NCBI GenBank assembly: GCA_009787485.1
Contig: WQWP01000115.1
Location: forward strand, 1 to 6,858
Direction: 5' to 3'
Length of the DNA stretch: 6,858 nt
From: Lentimicrobiaceae bacterium
Lineage (GTDB): Bacteria > Bacteroidota > Bacteroidia > Bacteroidales > WCHB1-69
Of the stretch, positions 1 to 6,110 are shown piece after piece. The notes under the pieces were generated by a model. The model was not told where the DNA came from. It worked only from the letters and a program-made list of their open reading frames with translations, and did no database searches. How positions within the stretch are numbered: the stretch's first letter is position 1; each line of letters starts with the position of its first letter. Made by a program: the position numbers and the translations under genes.

Positions 1-7
1 AAAAAAT

Positions 8-50
8 CCCCTTCAAATTTTAAAGGGGTGTCTCGCGAAGCGAGACGGGG
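8..50. repeat. Intergenic double palindrome ahead of pstB
   Basis: Two inverted repeats lie next to each other. The first is CCCCTT (8-13) with AAGGGG (23-28) around an A/T core that itself contains AAATTT. The second is a perfect 7-bp stem, GTCTCGC (30-36) with GCGAGAC (40-46), around a GAA loop and flanked on both sides by GGGG (25-28 and 47-50). No T-tract follows on the + strand, so it is not a standard rho-independent terminator. It may be an mRNA processing or stability hairpin between a preceding pst gene and pstB, or a copy of a dispersed palindromic repeat. The stems are directly visible; the role is inference. Confidence 0.5.
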
Positions 51-74
51 TAGTTTATATAAAAATTTAAAAAC

Positions 75-827
75 ATGAACAGCATAGAAACAAAAAACTT
101 AGACTTCTACTACGGCGACTTCCAAGCCTTAAAAAGCATAACCATGGAGATCCCCGAAAAAGCCGTTACCGCCTTCATCGGTCCTTCCGGTTGCGGAAAA
201 TCCACCTACTTGCGCTTGTTTAACCGTATGAACGATTTGATTTTGGATACCAAAATGACCGGAACAATTCATATTGACGGCGAGAATATTTATGCTAAAC
301 ACGTATTAGTAGATGAACTTCGCAAAAAAGTGGGTATGGTATTCCAAAAACCGAATCCCTTTCCCAAGACAATTTTCGACAACATTGCCTACGGCTTGCG
401 TGTGAACGGAGAAAACAACAAGACCTTCATCGAAAACAGAGTAGAAGAATCTTTAAAAGGCGCCGCTTTATGGGAAGAAGTGAAAGATAAACTGAAAAAA
501 TCTGCTTTCGAGCTTTCCGGCGGTCAACAACAACGCTTGTGCATTGCCCGTTGCTTAGCCATAAAACCTTCCATCATTTTAATGGACGAGCCGGCATCGG
601 CATTAGACCCCATCTCAACCTCAAAAATAGAAGAACTTATCCATCAACTAAAAAAAGATTACACCATCGTAATTGTTACCCATAACATGCAGCAAGCCGC
701 CCGCGTCAGCGACAGAACAGCCTTCTTCTACTTAGGAGAACTCATTGAATACGACGACACTAAAACAATCTTCATGAACCCTTCCGTAGAAGCAACGCAA
801 AATTACATCACCGGAAGATTCGGATAG
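75..827 (+). CDS. pstB: Phosphate ABC transporter ATP-binding protein PstB
   Basis: This 250-residue protein is the cytoplasmic ATPase of the high-affinity phosphate importer PstSCAB; it drives phosphate transfer through PstA/PstC. All ABC motifs are present in order: Walker A GPSGCGKS (36-43), Q-loop in VFQKPNPFP (Q91), signature LSGGQQQR (148-154), Walker B IILMDEP (167-173) and switch histidine H203 in VTHNM. The PstB-specific features include the NRMNDL segment after Walker A and the C-terminal TQNYITGRFG ending. Length matches the family (about 250). The ATG at 75 has no Shine-Dalgarno sequence, only an A-rich leader, which is normal for Bacteroidota. No promoter is evident just upstream, so it is probably transcribed with pstSCA to the left. 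phoU follows 120 bp downstream on the same strand. Confidence 0.97.
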   Translation: MNSIETKNLDFYYGDFQALKSITMEIPEKAVTAFIGPSGCGKSTYLRLFNRMNDLILDTKMTGTIHIDGENIYAKHVLVDELRKKVGMVFQKPNPFPKTIFDNIAYGLRVNGENNKTFIENRVEESLKGAALWEEVKDKLKKSAFELSGGQQQRLCIARCLAIKPSIILMDEPASALDPISTSKIEELIHQLKKDYTIVIVTHNMQQAARVSDRTAFFYLGELIEYDDTKTIFMNPSVEATQNYITGRFG

Positions 828-869
828 AAATTGAGAATTGAGAATTAGGAATTAAGAATTAAGAAATCA
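827..869. repeat. GAATTRR 7-bp tandem repeat array
   Basis: Directly after the pstB stop codon, units GAATTGA (835), GAATTAG (842), GAATTAA (849), GAATTAA (856) and a degenerate GAAATCA (863) repeat with a strict period of 7, preceded by an 8-base variant starting at 827. It forms the first half of the pstB-phoU spacer. The array is directly visible. It has no coding content and its function is unknown. Confidence 0.75.
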
Positions 870-881
870 TTGAATATTAAC

Positions 882-944
882 CACTAATCACTAATCACTA
901 ACCACTAATCACTAACCACTAACCACTAATCACTAATCACTAAA
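882..944. repeat. CACTAAY 7-bp tandem repeat array, nine units
   Basis: Nine consecutive heptamers of CACTAAN fill 882-944. Only the seventh base varies, in the order T, T, C, T, C, C, T, T, A. The array ends three bases before the phoU ATG at 948, so it forms the phoU leader in place of a ribosome binding site. The period of 7 and near-identity of units make it a typical slippage-prone simple repeat. Changes in copy number would alter spacing between pstB and phoU but not a reading frame. Whether it has a regulatory role is unknown. Confidence 0.9.
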
Positions 945-947
945 ATT

Positions 948-1616
948 ATGTTACAAATCGACATCGAATTACAAAAATTAAAAAACTCACTCCAAGAGAT
1001 GTGGGTATTAGTAGAAAAACAGTACAAAAAATCGGGTAGAGCCTTACTCCATTTTGATAAAGCTATAGCACGCGAAGTGATTAGCCGCGAAAAAATGGTC
1101 AACGCCTTAGAGTTAAAAATTGATTCCGAATGTGAAGCATTCATTGCCACGTACAATCCGGTGGCAATAGATTTACGGTTAGCATTATCGGTTTTAAAAA
1201 TCAACAACAATCTGGAACGCATCGGCGATTTTGCCGAGGGCATTGCTCTATTTGTATTGAAAAACATGAGCGAAGACTTGCCGCAACCCTTCAAATCGAA
1301 TCTGCACATTGAAGAGATGTTTAACGAAGTATTAACGATGTTCACCTTGGCAAGAGAAGCGTTTATCGAAGAAAACACGGAAAAAGCAGAGCAAGTTTTC
1401 GGCATTGATAACCTGATAGATGAAATCAACGTGAATGCGGTTAAAGTGCTTTCTGACGAGATGCTTGCCAACCCCGCAAAAGCCGAAGAACTGATGTTTT
1501 TACACGCTGTGATTCGTAGATTAGAGCGCATCGGCGACCGTTGCAATAACATTGCCGAAGAGATTGTTTTTTATTTGGATGCGAAGGTGTTGAAACATCA
1601 TTCCAAACATAAATAA
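948..1616 (+). CDS. phoU: Phosphate signalling complex protein PhoU
   Basis: PhoU is a peripheral cytoplasmic protein that connects the Pst transporter to the phosphate-sensing histidine kinase and limits phosphate uptake. The 222 residues form the usual two all-helical PhoU repeats. Each has the metal-binding-type motif: LERIGDFAE at 89-97 in the first and LERIGDRCNNIAEE at 192-205 in the second. Length fits the family (about 215-240). The ATG at 948 has no Shine-Dalgarno sequence and lies right behind the heptamer array. It follows pstB by 120 bp on the same strand with no terminator between them, so the two are probably one transcript. The minus-strand frame at 926-1552 is an antisense shadow of this gene. 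Confidence 0.96.
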   Translation: MLQIDIELQKLKNSLQEMWVLVEKQYKKSGRALLHFDKAIAREVISREKMVNALELKIDSECEAFIATYNPVAIDLRLALSVLKINNNLERIGDFAEGIALFVLKNMSEDLPQPFKSNLHIEEMFNEVLTMFTLAREAFIEENTEKAEQVFGIDNLIDEINVNAVKVLSDEMLANPAKAEELMFLHAVIRRLERIGDRCNNIAEEIVFYLDAKVLKHHSKHK

Positions 1617-1661
1617 AAAAATATATTTTCGCGCCCCAAAAAACCAGTATTAATTTAAAAA

Positions 1662-1671
1662 AGAAAGAGGT
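1662..1671 (+). promoter_or_regulatory. Extended Shine-Dalgarno sequence of rpsU
   Basis: AGAAAGAGGT (1662-1671) is one G short of a full complement to the 16S rRNA 3' end (ideal AGAAAGGAGGT). The AGG core ends 8 bases before the ATG at 1679, the classical spacing. No other start in this window has more than an A-rich leader. Bacteroidota ribosomes generally hide their anti-Shine-Dalgarno sequence, with bS21 as one of the proteins that cover it, and a strong site on rpsU mRNA is known in this group. This would let ribosomes lacking bS21 translate rpsU preferentially, giving autoregulation. The match is seen; the autoregulation here is inferred from that knowledge. Confidence 0.8.
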
Positions 1672-1678
1672 ATTTTTT

Positions 1679-1876
1679 ATGATCGTTGTAACCGTTAAAG
1701 AAGGCGAAACTATTGACAGAGCCTTAAAGAAATTAAAGAGAAAATTTGAGAAAACCGGTGTAGTGCGCGAGTTGCGCGTGCGCCAAAAGTTTAGCAAACC
1801 TTCTGTCATTAGAAGAGATCAAAAATTGAAAGCTATTTATGTTCAACAAATGCTTTCAAAAGCTGCCGAAGAGTAA
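1679..1876 (+). CDS. rpsU: 30S ribosomal protein S21 (bS21)
   Basis: bS21 is a small basic protein of the 30S platform near the 16S rRNA 3' end, involved in initiation. The 65-residue product fits the family: the conserved start (VTVKEGETIDRALKKLKRK, residues 4-22), an arginine/lysine-rich middle with RELRVRQKF, and KPSVIRRDQKLKA before a short helical tail. Length is typical for Bacteroidota. The start at 1679 is fixed by a strong Shine-Dalgarno sequence 8 bases upstream. The gene begins 62 bp after phoU on the same strand. No good promoter is visible in that gap; the best candidate is a TATATTTT at 1622-1629, one base off TAnnTTTG and without a well-spaced TTG, so co-transcription with phoU remains possible. 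A perfect terminator hairpin follows 21 bp after the stop. Confidence 0.95.
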   Translation: MIVVTVKEGETIDRALKKLKRKFEKTGVVRELRVRQKFSKPSVIRRDQKLKAIYVQQMLSKAAEE

Positions 1877-1897
1877 CAGGACGACATGAAATTGACG

Positions 1898-1927
1898 AAA
1901 AAAGAGGCTTACTTGAGCCTCTTTTTT
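1898..1927. terminator. Bidirectional rho-independent-type terminator
   Basis: A perfect 12-bp inverted repeat, AAAAAAGAGGCT (1898-1909) and AGCCTCTTTTTT (1916-1927), encloses a 6-base loop. Read on +, the stem ends in six T and would terminate rpsU. Read on -, the same structure also ends in a T-tract and would terminate the converging DUF4831 gene. Symmetry and location between convergent genes support a shared terminator. Confidence 0.85.
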
Positions 1928-1934
1928 GTTCTAC

Positions 1935-1971
1935 AATAGTTTGGCGGCGGTTCAACCACCGCCAAACTATT
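1935..1971. repeat. GC-rich hairpin overlapping the DUF4831 stop codon
   Basis: AATAGTTTGGCGG (1935-1947) and CCGCCAAACTATT (1959-1971) form a perfect 13-bp stem around an 11-base loop. On the minus strand the last stem bases overlap the DUF4831 stop codon (1970-1972), so the hairpin would sit at the extreme 3' end of that transcript, just before the shared terminator. No T-run follows it in either direction. It may protect the mRNA 3' end or act as an auxiliary terminator; this is inference. Confidence 0.65.
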
Positions 1972-3079
1972 AATTAACATACCCCCACTTCCAAACCTCA
2001 AACCCATCCAACCCAGCCGGCAACGTCTCCAACCATCCAAATTGATAAATAGGAAATATGCCCAACATGGCGCCTTCTACATCGCCGTGCACAAGCGAAA
2101 CAAAGGCAGGTATTGCCCTCCGGATGCGATAGCCTGTATTTGTTTTATGTTTAGAATTTTCCACAAAATTGGCTTGCAATCTTGTTGAAGCCTGAGGCGT
2201 ACATTTTAAATAATAATTATACGCATTAGTTTGGCTCATTGTGGTGCTAAAACCCACATTCGGCGCTACCGAGCCAAGGGGCAATAACGCATGGTCTTTA
2301 TTAGGGTTAACGATAAATATTTCACGAACATCTTCCGAAATAGTGATACCTGTAAATAGCTCCAAGTATTTTTTTTCTAATTCATCTAATTGATTTACAA
2401 GATATTCAAAAGCATCTTTTTCGAGGGTGGTTTCTTGTGAAAAAGAGAGGATTGCATATCGGTCATCTCGTATTTGCTCAATAAAATCAACTGCTGTCTG
2501 TGCTTGTTGCGCTAATGTTTTTGTAGTGGTTTTAGTTTGCGTTACAGGAACTTGAGTAACCACACCGTCAATAATTTTGGTTTCCGTATAAGTCTCTTGA
2601 GTTTGCTGCATAATTACATCTGCATAATTTTTAAAGAAATCGGGCAAAAGATCTGCATTATTCGGCTCTAATGTTGAAAAAGTATGAAAACCGGCAGTTG
2701 CATTATTGGTATGCACGGAGTGTAAAAAATTATTCTTCATTTGAGCCGAAGAAAGTTCTACCACAAATTGTAATTTTTCATCCGGAACAGAAAAAGGAAT
2801 TACAGTTATGTTTTTTAATTGGAAAGAAGTGGTATTTTCTTTGCAATAATTGGTAATGCCTAACATTTTTTCTGCAAAATCGGCATATAATCCTTTAATA
2901 TTAGAAGTTTTTGTAACGATAACCTCTACTTTAAACGCTGTTTTGGGCAAAGTGTAAAAAAAGGTAGGATTTGTGATAGTTGTTTCCGAAGTTACCGGCA
3001 GTTTATAAACTGCTTTTTGAGGATAAACTTGTTGAAAAACGAACAAACAGAGAGAGGCGATGAGCAACTTTTTTATCAT
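1970..3079 (-). CDS. DUF4831 family exported protein
   Basis: A 369-residue protein of a Bacteroidota family of unknown function, recognised by overall sequence pattern. It has an N-terminal signal peptide (positive MIKK, hydrophobic LLIASLCLFVFQQ, likely cleavage near residue 20). This is followed by the family-like FYTLPKTAFKVEVIVTKT segment (41-58) and the YADFAEKMLGI segment (65-75). A long middle portion contains a threonine-rich stretch (about 163-190), then AQQAQTAVDFIEQIRDDRYAILS (about 190-212) and a strongly charged helix LDELEKKYLELFTG (231-244). It is probably periplasmic or envelope-associated; no lipobox is seen and no catalytic motif can be pointed out. The ATG at 3079 has an A/T-rich leader. 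It is divergent from the BRO-N fusion gene and convergent with rpsU. The family assignment is from memory of the pattern. Confidence 0.82.
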   Translation of the reverse strand: MIKKLLIASLCLFVFQQVYPQKAVYKLPVTSETTITNPTFFYTLPKTAFKVEVIVTKTSNIKGLYADFAEKMLGITNYCKENTTSFQLKNITVIPFSVPDEKLQFVVELSSAQMKNNFLHSVHTNNATAGFHTFSTLEPNNADLLPDFFKNYADVIMQQTQETYTETKIIDGVVTQVPVTQTKTTTKTLAQQAQTAVDFIEQIRDDRYAILSFSQETTLEKDAFEYLVNQLDELEKKYLELFTGITISEDVREIFIVNPNKDHALLPLGSVAPNVGFSTTMSQTNAYNYYLKCTPQASTRLQANFVENSKHKTNTGYRIRRAIPAFVSLVHGDVEGAMLGIFPIYQFGWLETLPAGLDGFEVWKWGYVN

Positions 3080-3102
3080 AAGAAAAAATTTAAAATTTGC
3101 TG

Positions 3103-3131
3103 CAAAGATAATATTTTTAATAAAAAAACAC
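3103..3131 (-). promoter_or_regulatory. Promoter of the DUF4831 gene
   Basis: On the minus strand, TATCTTTG (3110 to 3103) is a perfect match to the Bacteroidota -7 element TAnnTTTG, 23 bp before the ATG at 3079. The upstream element is weak: only a GTG (3131 to 3129) lies at 18-bp spacing where TTG is expected. The predicted leader is short, about 15-20 bases. Confidence 0.55.
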
Positions 3132-3139
3132 TTTACCTC

Positions 3140-3170
3140 TTGACAAACGGATTTTCATATTGTATCTTTG
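3140..3170 (+). promoter_or_regulatory. Promoter of the BRO-N fusion gene
   Basis: TTG (3140-3142, within TTGACA) and TATCTTTG (3163-3170) are separated by 20 bp, matching the Bacteroidota sigma-ABfr consensus TTG-N17-23-TAnnTTTG. Transcription should begin about 5-7 bases after 3170, leaving a leader of roughly 20 bases before the ATG at 3197. It lies back to back with the DUF4831 promoter. Confidence 0.75.
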
Positions 3171-3196
3171 CGCACTGAAAAACTAATACTAAAACT

Positions 3197-4825
3197 ATGA
3201 CAAAAGAAACTAACATCAAGCTCTTTGAAGAAAAGAAAGTCCGCACTATTTGGGACGAACAAGTTGAAAAATGGTGGTTTTCAGTGGTGGATATATGCTC
3301 CGTTTTAACTGACTGCGATTATCAAACAGCAAGAAAATATTGGAAAGTATTGAAAGGTAGATTAGCAATAGAAGGCAGTGAACTGGTAACAAATTGTTAC
3401 CAGTTGAAGATGCCTGCTCCTGATGGAAAAATGCGTTTAACAGATGTAGCTGATATAGAACAAGTTTTGCGATTTATTCAATCCATTCCAAGCAAAAAAG
3501 CCGAACCATTTAAGATGTGGTTGGCACAAGTGGGTAGAGAAAGAATAGATGAAACTATTGATCCCGAAATCTCTATCGAACGCGCTATTGTGAACTACAG
3601 ACAATTAGGGTATTCTGAAAATTGGATAAATCAGCGAATAAAATCAATTGAAGTTCGAAAAGCATTAACCGATGAATGGGATAAAGCTGGTGTAAAGCAG
3701 GGAGAAGAATATGCTTTTTTAACGGACTTAATAACTAAAACATGGAGCGGAATGACGACCAAGCAATACAAGCAGCATAAAAGTCTAAAAAAAGAAAATC
3801 TACGCGATAATATGACTAATCTAGAGTTAATTATAAACATGCTGGCAGAAGCAACAACTACAGAACTTTCGACAAAAAATAGTCCACAAACTTTGCGAGA
3901 AAGCGCTGTAGTTGCCCATAAGGGGGCAAATGTGGCAAAAAATACGCGATTGGAAATCGAACAACAAGGAGGACAGGTTATTAGTTCGAAAAACGCAAAA
4001 CAGCTTGAAATGCGAAAAGAAACACGGCAACTGACACTTAAAAAAAACTCAACCCTTTTATTCTCCATTTTGTGCACCGCATTCTTTTTTGCATGCATTT
4101 TTTGCAATCCTGCAAACGCACAAAACAACCACAATTATCATTACGAAGTCATCAAAATGGATTCCACATTCGATTCGAACGCCGATTTGACTTTAGAAAC
4201 CTACATGTACTATTTAAAACAAGAAAAAGACAAGAAAATGAGCCAAGTTATTGGCACTTCAAAAGAAGTTTTAGTTTCATTTTCTCCCCTAAGTCCTTTG
4301 TCTAATTTGTTGGTAGATATGCTTTTTGAATGGGGAAATAATTACTTACTGCAAAAAAAATCAGCAAAAGCAGATTTGGCTTTACTGAACTTCGGAGGTA
4401 TTAGAGCGGCATTACCTCAAGGCAACATCACGGTGGGCGATATTTTCCAAATCTCCCCTTTCGATAATACCGTAGCATTTGTTTTTGTAAAAGGGAGCGA
4501 ACTCAGGAAGATGTTTGAAGGTTTCTCGGAAAAAAGAAACGCCCCCATGGCAAATGTACAAACTATTTACCAAAACGGGTGGTTACTATCTTATACCATC
4601 GGAGGTGTTCCGGTAGAAAATGATAGAATTTATACCATCGTTACCATCAACTTTTTAGCATTAGGCGGGGATGACTTTTTGCGCCAGATTACTCCGGAAT
4701 CCATCCTTTATATAGATATGCCGGTTCGGAATGTTTTTATTGAGGGAATACGAAAAAAAACAGTGCAGGATATTAAAATTGAAGGGGTGGTGGATGATCG
4801 GGTAATTATAAGACCGACACCGTAA
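3197..4825 (+). CDS. BRO-N/DinD-like protein fused to exported 5'-nucleotidase C-terminal domain
   Basis: One 542-residue open frame contains two normally separate proteins. Residues 1 to about 110 are a BRO-N domain (KLFEEKKVRTIWD, WFSVVDICSVLTD, KMRLTDVADIEQV), a DNA-binding-type domain of phage antirepressor/BRO relatives. Residues 110 to about 270 continue the DinD-like family layout: LTDEW (157-161), the LKKENLRDNMTNLELIINML block (197-216), and AHKGANVAKNTRLEIEQQGG near the usual family C-terminus. With no stop codon, the frame runs on into a basic stretch, a hydrophobic signal segment (286-302) with ANA-Q near 308, then a 5'-nucleotidase C-terminal domain. That domain has LALLNFGGIRAALPQG (394-409), ISPFDNTV (419-426) and TINFLALGGDDF (483-494). 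The catalytic metallophosphatase domain is absent. The ATG at 3197 is well placed behind a good promoter. An internal ATG at 4010 (M272) splits the frame into two 271-residue halves, so two products are possible. No frameshift is seen; the join could be natural or result from loss of a stop codon. Confidence 0.85.
   Translation: MTKETNIKLFEEKKVRTIWDEQVEKWWFSVVDICSVLTDCDYQTARKYWKVLKGRLAIEGSELVTNCYQLKMPAPDGKMRLTDVADIEQVLRFIQSIPSKKAEPFKMWLAQVGRERIDETIDPEISIERAIVNYRQLGYSENWINQRIKSIEVRKALTDEWDKAGVKQGEEYAFLTDLITKTWSGMTTKQYKQHKSLKKENLRDNMTNLELIINMLAEATTTELSTKNSPQTLRESAVVAHKGANVAKNTRLEIEQQGGQVISSKNAKQLEMRKETRQLTLKKNSTLLFSILCTAFFFACIFCNPANAQNNHNYHYEVIKMDSTFDSNADLTLETYMYYLKQEKDKKMSQVIGTSKEVLVSFSPLSPLSNLLVDMLFEWGNNYLLQKKSAKADLALLNFGGIRAALPQGNITVGDIFQISPFDNTVAFVFVKGSELRKMFEGFSEKRNAPMANVQTIYQNGWLLSYTIGGVPVENDRIYTIVTINFLALGGDDFLRQITPESILYIDMPVRNVFIEGIRKKTVQDIKIEGVVDDRVIIRPTP
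3381..3405. repeat. Perfect 12-bp-arm palindrome inside the BRO-N coding region
   Basis: AACTGGTAACAA (3381-3392) and TTGTTACCAGTT (3394-3405) are exact reverse complements around a single A (3393). The segment encodes ELVTNCYQL, residues 62-70 of the fusion protein. Since VTNC-x-QL is typical of this family, part of the symmetry may come from conserved codons, but the full 12-bp match is striking. It could be an operator or only a chance result of coding constraint. Confidence 0.6.
4010..4825 (+). other. Possible separate product: signal peptide plus 5'-nucleotidase C-terminal domain (internal start)
   Basis: An in-frame ATG at 4010 begins a 271-residue segment that would be a complete exported protein. 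Its basic n-region MRKETRQLTLKK is followed by a hydrophobic core (STLLFSILCTAFFFACIF) and a signal-peptidase-type site ANA-Q, then the nucleotidase C-terminal domain. That domain in UshA-type enzymes binds the nucleotide base and is normally joined to a metallophosphatase domain; Bacteroidota often encode the two parts as neighbouring genes. Here the next gene downstream is on the other strand and is unrelated, so no catalytic partner is in view. An eight-A run (4040-4047) lies just after this start. There is no Shine-Dalgarno sequence, as for other genes here. Which start is used cannot be decided from the sequence. Confidence 0.45.
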
Positions 4826-4835
4826 GTAGTTAGTG

Positions 4836-4909
4836 GATTTAAGATTTAAAGATTTAAAGATTTAAGGGTGGTCTTAATAATTTTAAATTTTAAATTTTAA
4901 ATTTTTAAA
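4836..4909. repeat. A/T-rich 7-8 bp tandem repeats between convergent genes
   Basis: Four units GATTTAA, GATTTAAA, GATTTAAA, GATTTAA occupy 4836-4865. Further on, three perfect TTTTAAA heptamers (4881-4901) are followed by TTTTTAAA (4902-4909), which runs into the dehydrogenase stop codon (4905-4907, minus strand). TTTAAA is self-complementary, so the tract can fold weakly and provides T-runs on both strands. It is the only candidate transcription stop between the fusion gene and the convergent dehydrogenase, but no GC-rich stem is present. Confidence 0.65.
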
Positions 4910-6110
4910 TTATAGCTTCCACCGGCAGCGGCATATCAATCTCCTCATGCCAGGGCAGCCCATATTTTCCAATCTCCGCCATAAACGGATCAGGATCAAA
5001 TTCTTCTACATTAAACACTCCTACCCCACTCCATTTTCCGGTAAGTATCATTTTGGCGCCCAGCATGGCAGGCACTCCGGTGGTGTATGAAATGGCTTGT
5101 GCGCCGGTTTCTTTATATGCCTCGGCATGGTCGCAGTTATTCCAAATGTAATAAGTACGCTCTTTGCCGTCTTTAATTCCGCGAATTTGGCAACCGATGG
5201 AGGTTTCTCCTTTATAACCTTCTGCTAATGAGGCAGGCTCCGGAAGCACGGCTTTCAAAAACTGCAACGGTACAATCTCTCTACCTTCGTACATTACGGG
5301 TTTAATGCTGGTCATGCCCACTTCTTGCAACACATTCAGCACGTTAATATATTTAGGCCCGAAAGTCATCCAAAAACGGGCGCGTTTCAATGTGGGGAAA
5401 TTTTTCGTTAAAGATTCTAATTCTTCATGAAACAGTAAATAGGATTCTTTTTCACCGATGTTGGGATAATGAATCGGTTGGTGAATAGACATGGCGGGAA
5501 CTTCGTGCCACGCGCCGTTTTCCCAATACTTTCCGGGTTGCGTAATTTCGCGGATGTTGATTTCGGGATTAAAATTAGTGGCAAACGCTTTGCCGTGGTC
5601 GCCGGCGTTGCAGTCCACAATATCCAAATAATGAATCTCATCGAAATGATGTTTGGCGGCGTATGCGGTATAAATTCCCGTAACGCCGGGGTCGAAGCCG
5701 CAGCCCAGCAGCGCCATGATGCCGGCTTCTTTAAACCTTTCGTGGTAAGCCCATTGCCATTTGTATTCAAACTTGGCTTCATCAATCGGCTCATAGTTAG
5801 CGGTATCCATGTAGTGGGTTTTGGTTGCCAAGCAAGCATCCATGATGGGCAGGTCTTGATAAGGCAGCGCCACATTGATTACCAAATCGGGTTTGTAGCT
5901 TTCAATCAGAGCGATCAATTCGGGAACGTTATCTGCATCTATTTGAGCGGTTTCTATACGATTTCCGCCGATCGCTGCTGCGATTTTATCACATTTCGAT
6001 TTAGTTCTGCTTGCCAGCATGATGTGGGTAAAAACTTCGGGAGCAGCTGCACATTTGTGGGCTACGACTGCGCCTACGCCGCCGGCGCCGATGATTAAAA
6101 CTTTTGACAT
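4905..6110 (-). CDS. Carboxy(nor)spermidine dehydrogenase (saccharopine dehydrogenase-like)
   Basis: A 401-residue NAD(P)H-dependent reductase of the saccharopine dehydrogenase family. In Bacteroidota and Vibrio this branch condenses a diamine with L-aspartate beta-semialdehyde and reduces the Schiff base: putrescine gives carboxyspermidine, 1,3-diaminopropane gives carboxynorspermidine. A PLP-dependent decarboxylase (NspC-type) then makes the polyamine. The N-terminal Rossmann fold is clear: VLIIGAGGVG (4-13), and ASRT (33-36) after the second strand, whose arginine suits NADPH. The conserved CGFDPGVTG (137-145) and an aromatic/acidic C-terminal domain follow, and length (about 400) matches the family. 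The protein is cytosolic. The ATG at 6110 has an AAAAGAAAAT leader. No decarboxylase gene is in the window. The HigA gene ends 34 bp upstream on the same strand, so they may share a transcript. Lysine-pathway saccharopine dehydrogenase is less likely given the Bacteroidota context. Confidence 0.88.
   Translation of the reverse strand: MSKVLIIGAGGVGAVVAHKCAAAPEVFTHIMLASRTKSKCDKIAAAIGGNRIETAQIDADNVPELIALIESYKPDLVINVALPYQDLPIMDACLATKTHYMDTANYEPIDEAKFEYKWQWAYHERFKEAGIMALLGCGFDPGVTGIYTAYAAKHHFDEIHYLDIVDCNAGDHGKAFATNFNPEINIREITQPGKYWENGAWHEVPAMSIHQPIHYPNIGEKESYLLFHEELESLTKNFPTLKRARFWMTFGPKYINVLNVLQEVGMTSIKPVMYEGREIVPLQFLKAVLPEPASLAEGYKGETSIGCQIRGIKDGKERTYYIWNNCDHAEAYKETGAQAISYTTGVPAMLGAKMILTGKWSGVGVFNVEEFDPDPFMAEIGKYGLPWHEEIDMPLPVEAII

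Noticed and set aside
1..78. Open plus-strand frame at the left edge as the end of an upstream gene
   Set aside because: The frame runs through the palindromes and ends inside the pstB start; the predicted peptide has no resemblance to a PstA C-terminus.
882..944. Possible CRISPR array
   Set aside because: The units are 7 bp and directly adjacent, without spacers, so this is a simple tandem repeat.
926..1552. 208-residue minus-strand frame opposite phoU
   Set aside because: It is antisense to the clearly conserved phoU gene, has a serine/isoleucine-rich composition typical of a reverse reading, and shows no domain.
1441..1809. 122-residue minus-strand frame across phoU and rpsU
   Set aside because: It overlaps two well-supported genes in antisense and crosses their intergenic region; no family resemblance is seen.
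3631..4134. 167-residue minus-strand frame opposite the BRO-N fusion
   Set aside because: It is a cysteine/phenylalanine/serine-rich antisense shadow of the coding frame, with no promoter or domain.
5469..6098. 209-residue plus-strand frame opposite the dehydrogenase gene
   Set aside because: It is the antisense of the Rossmann-fold coding region; the minus strand encodes clear conserved motifs while this frame has none.
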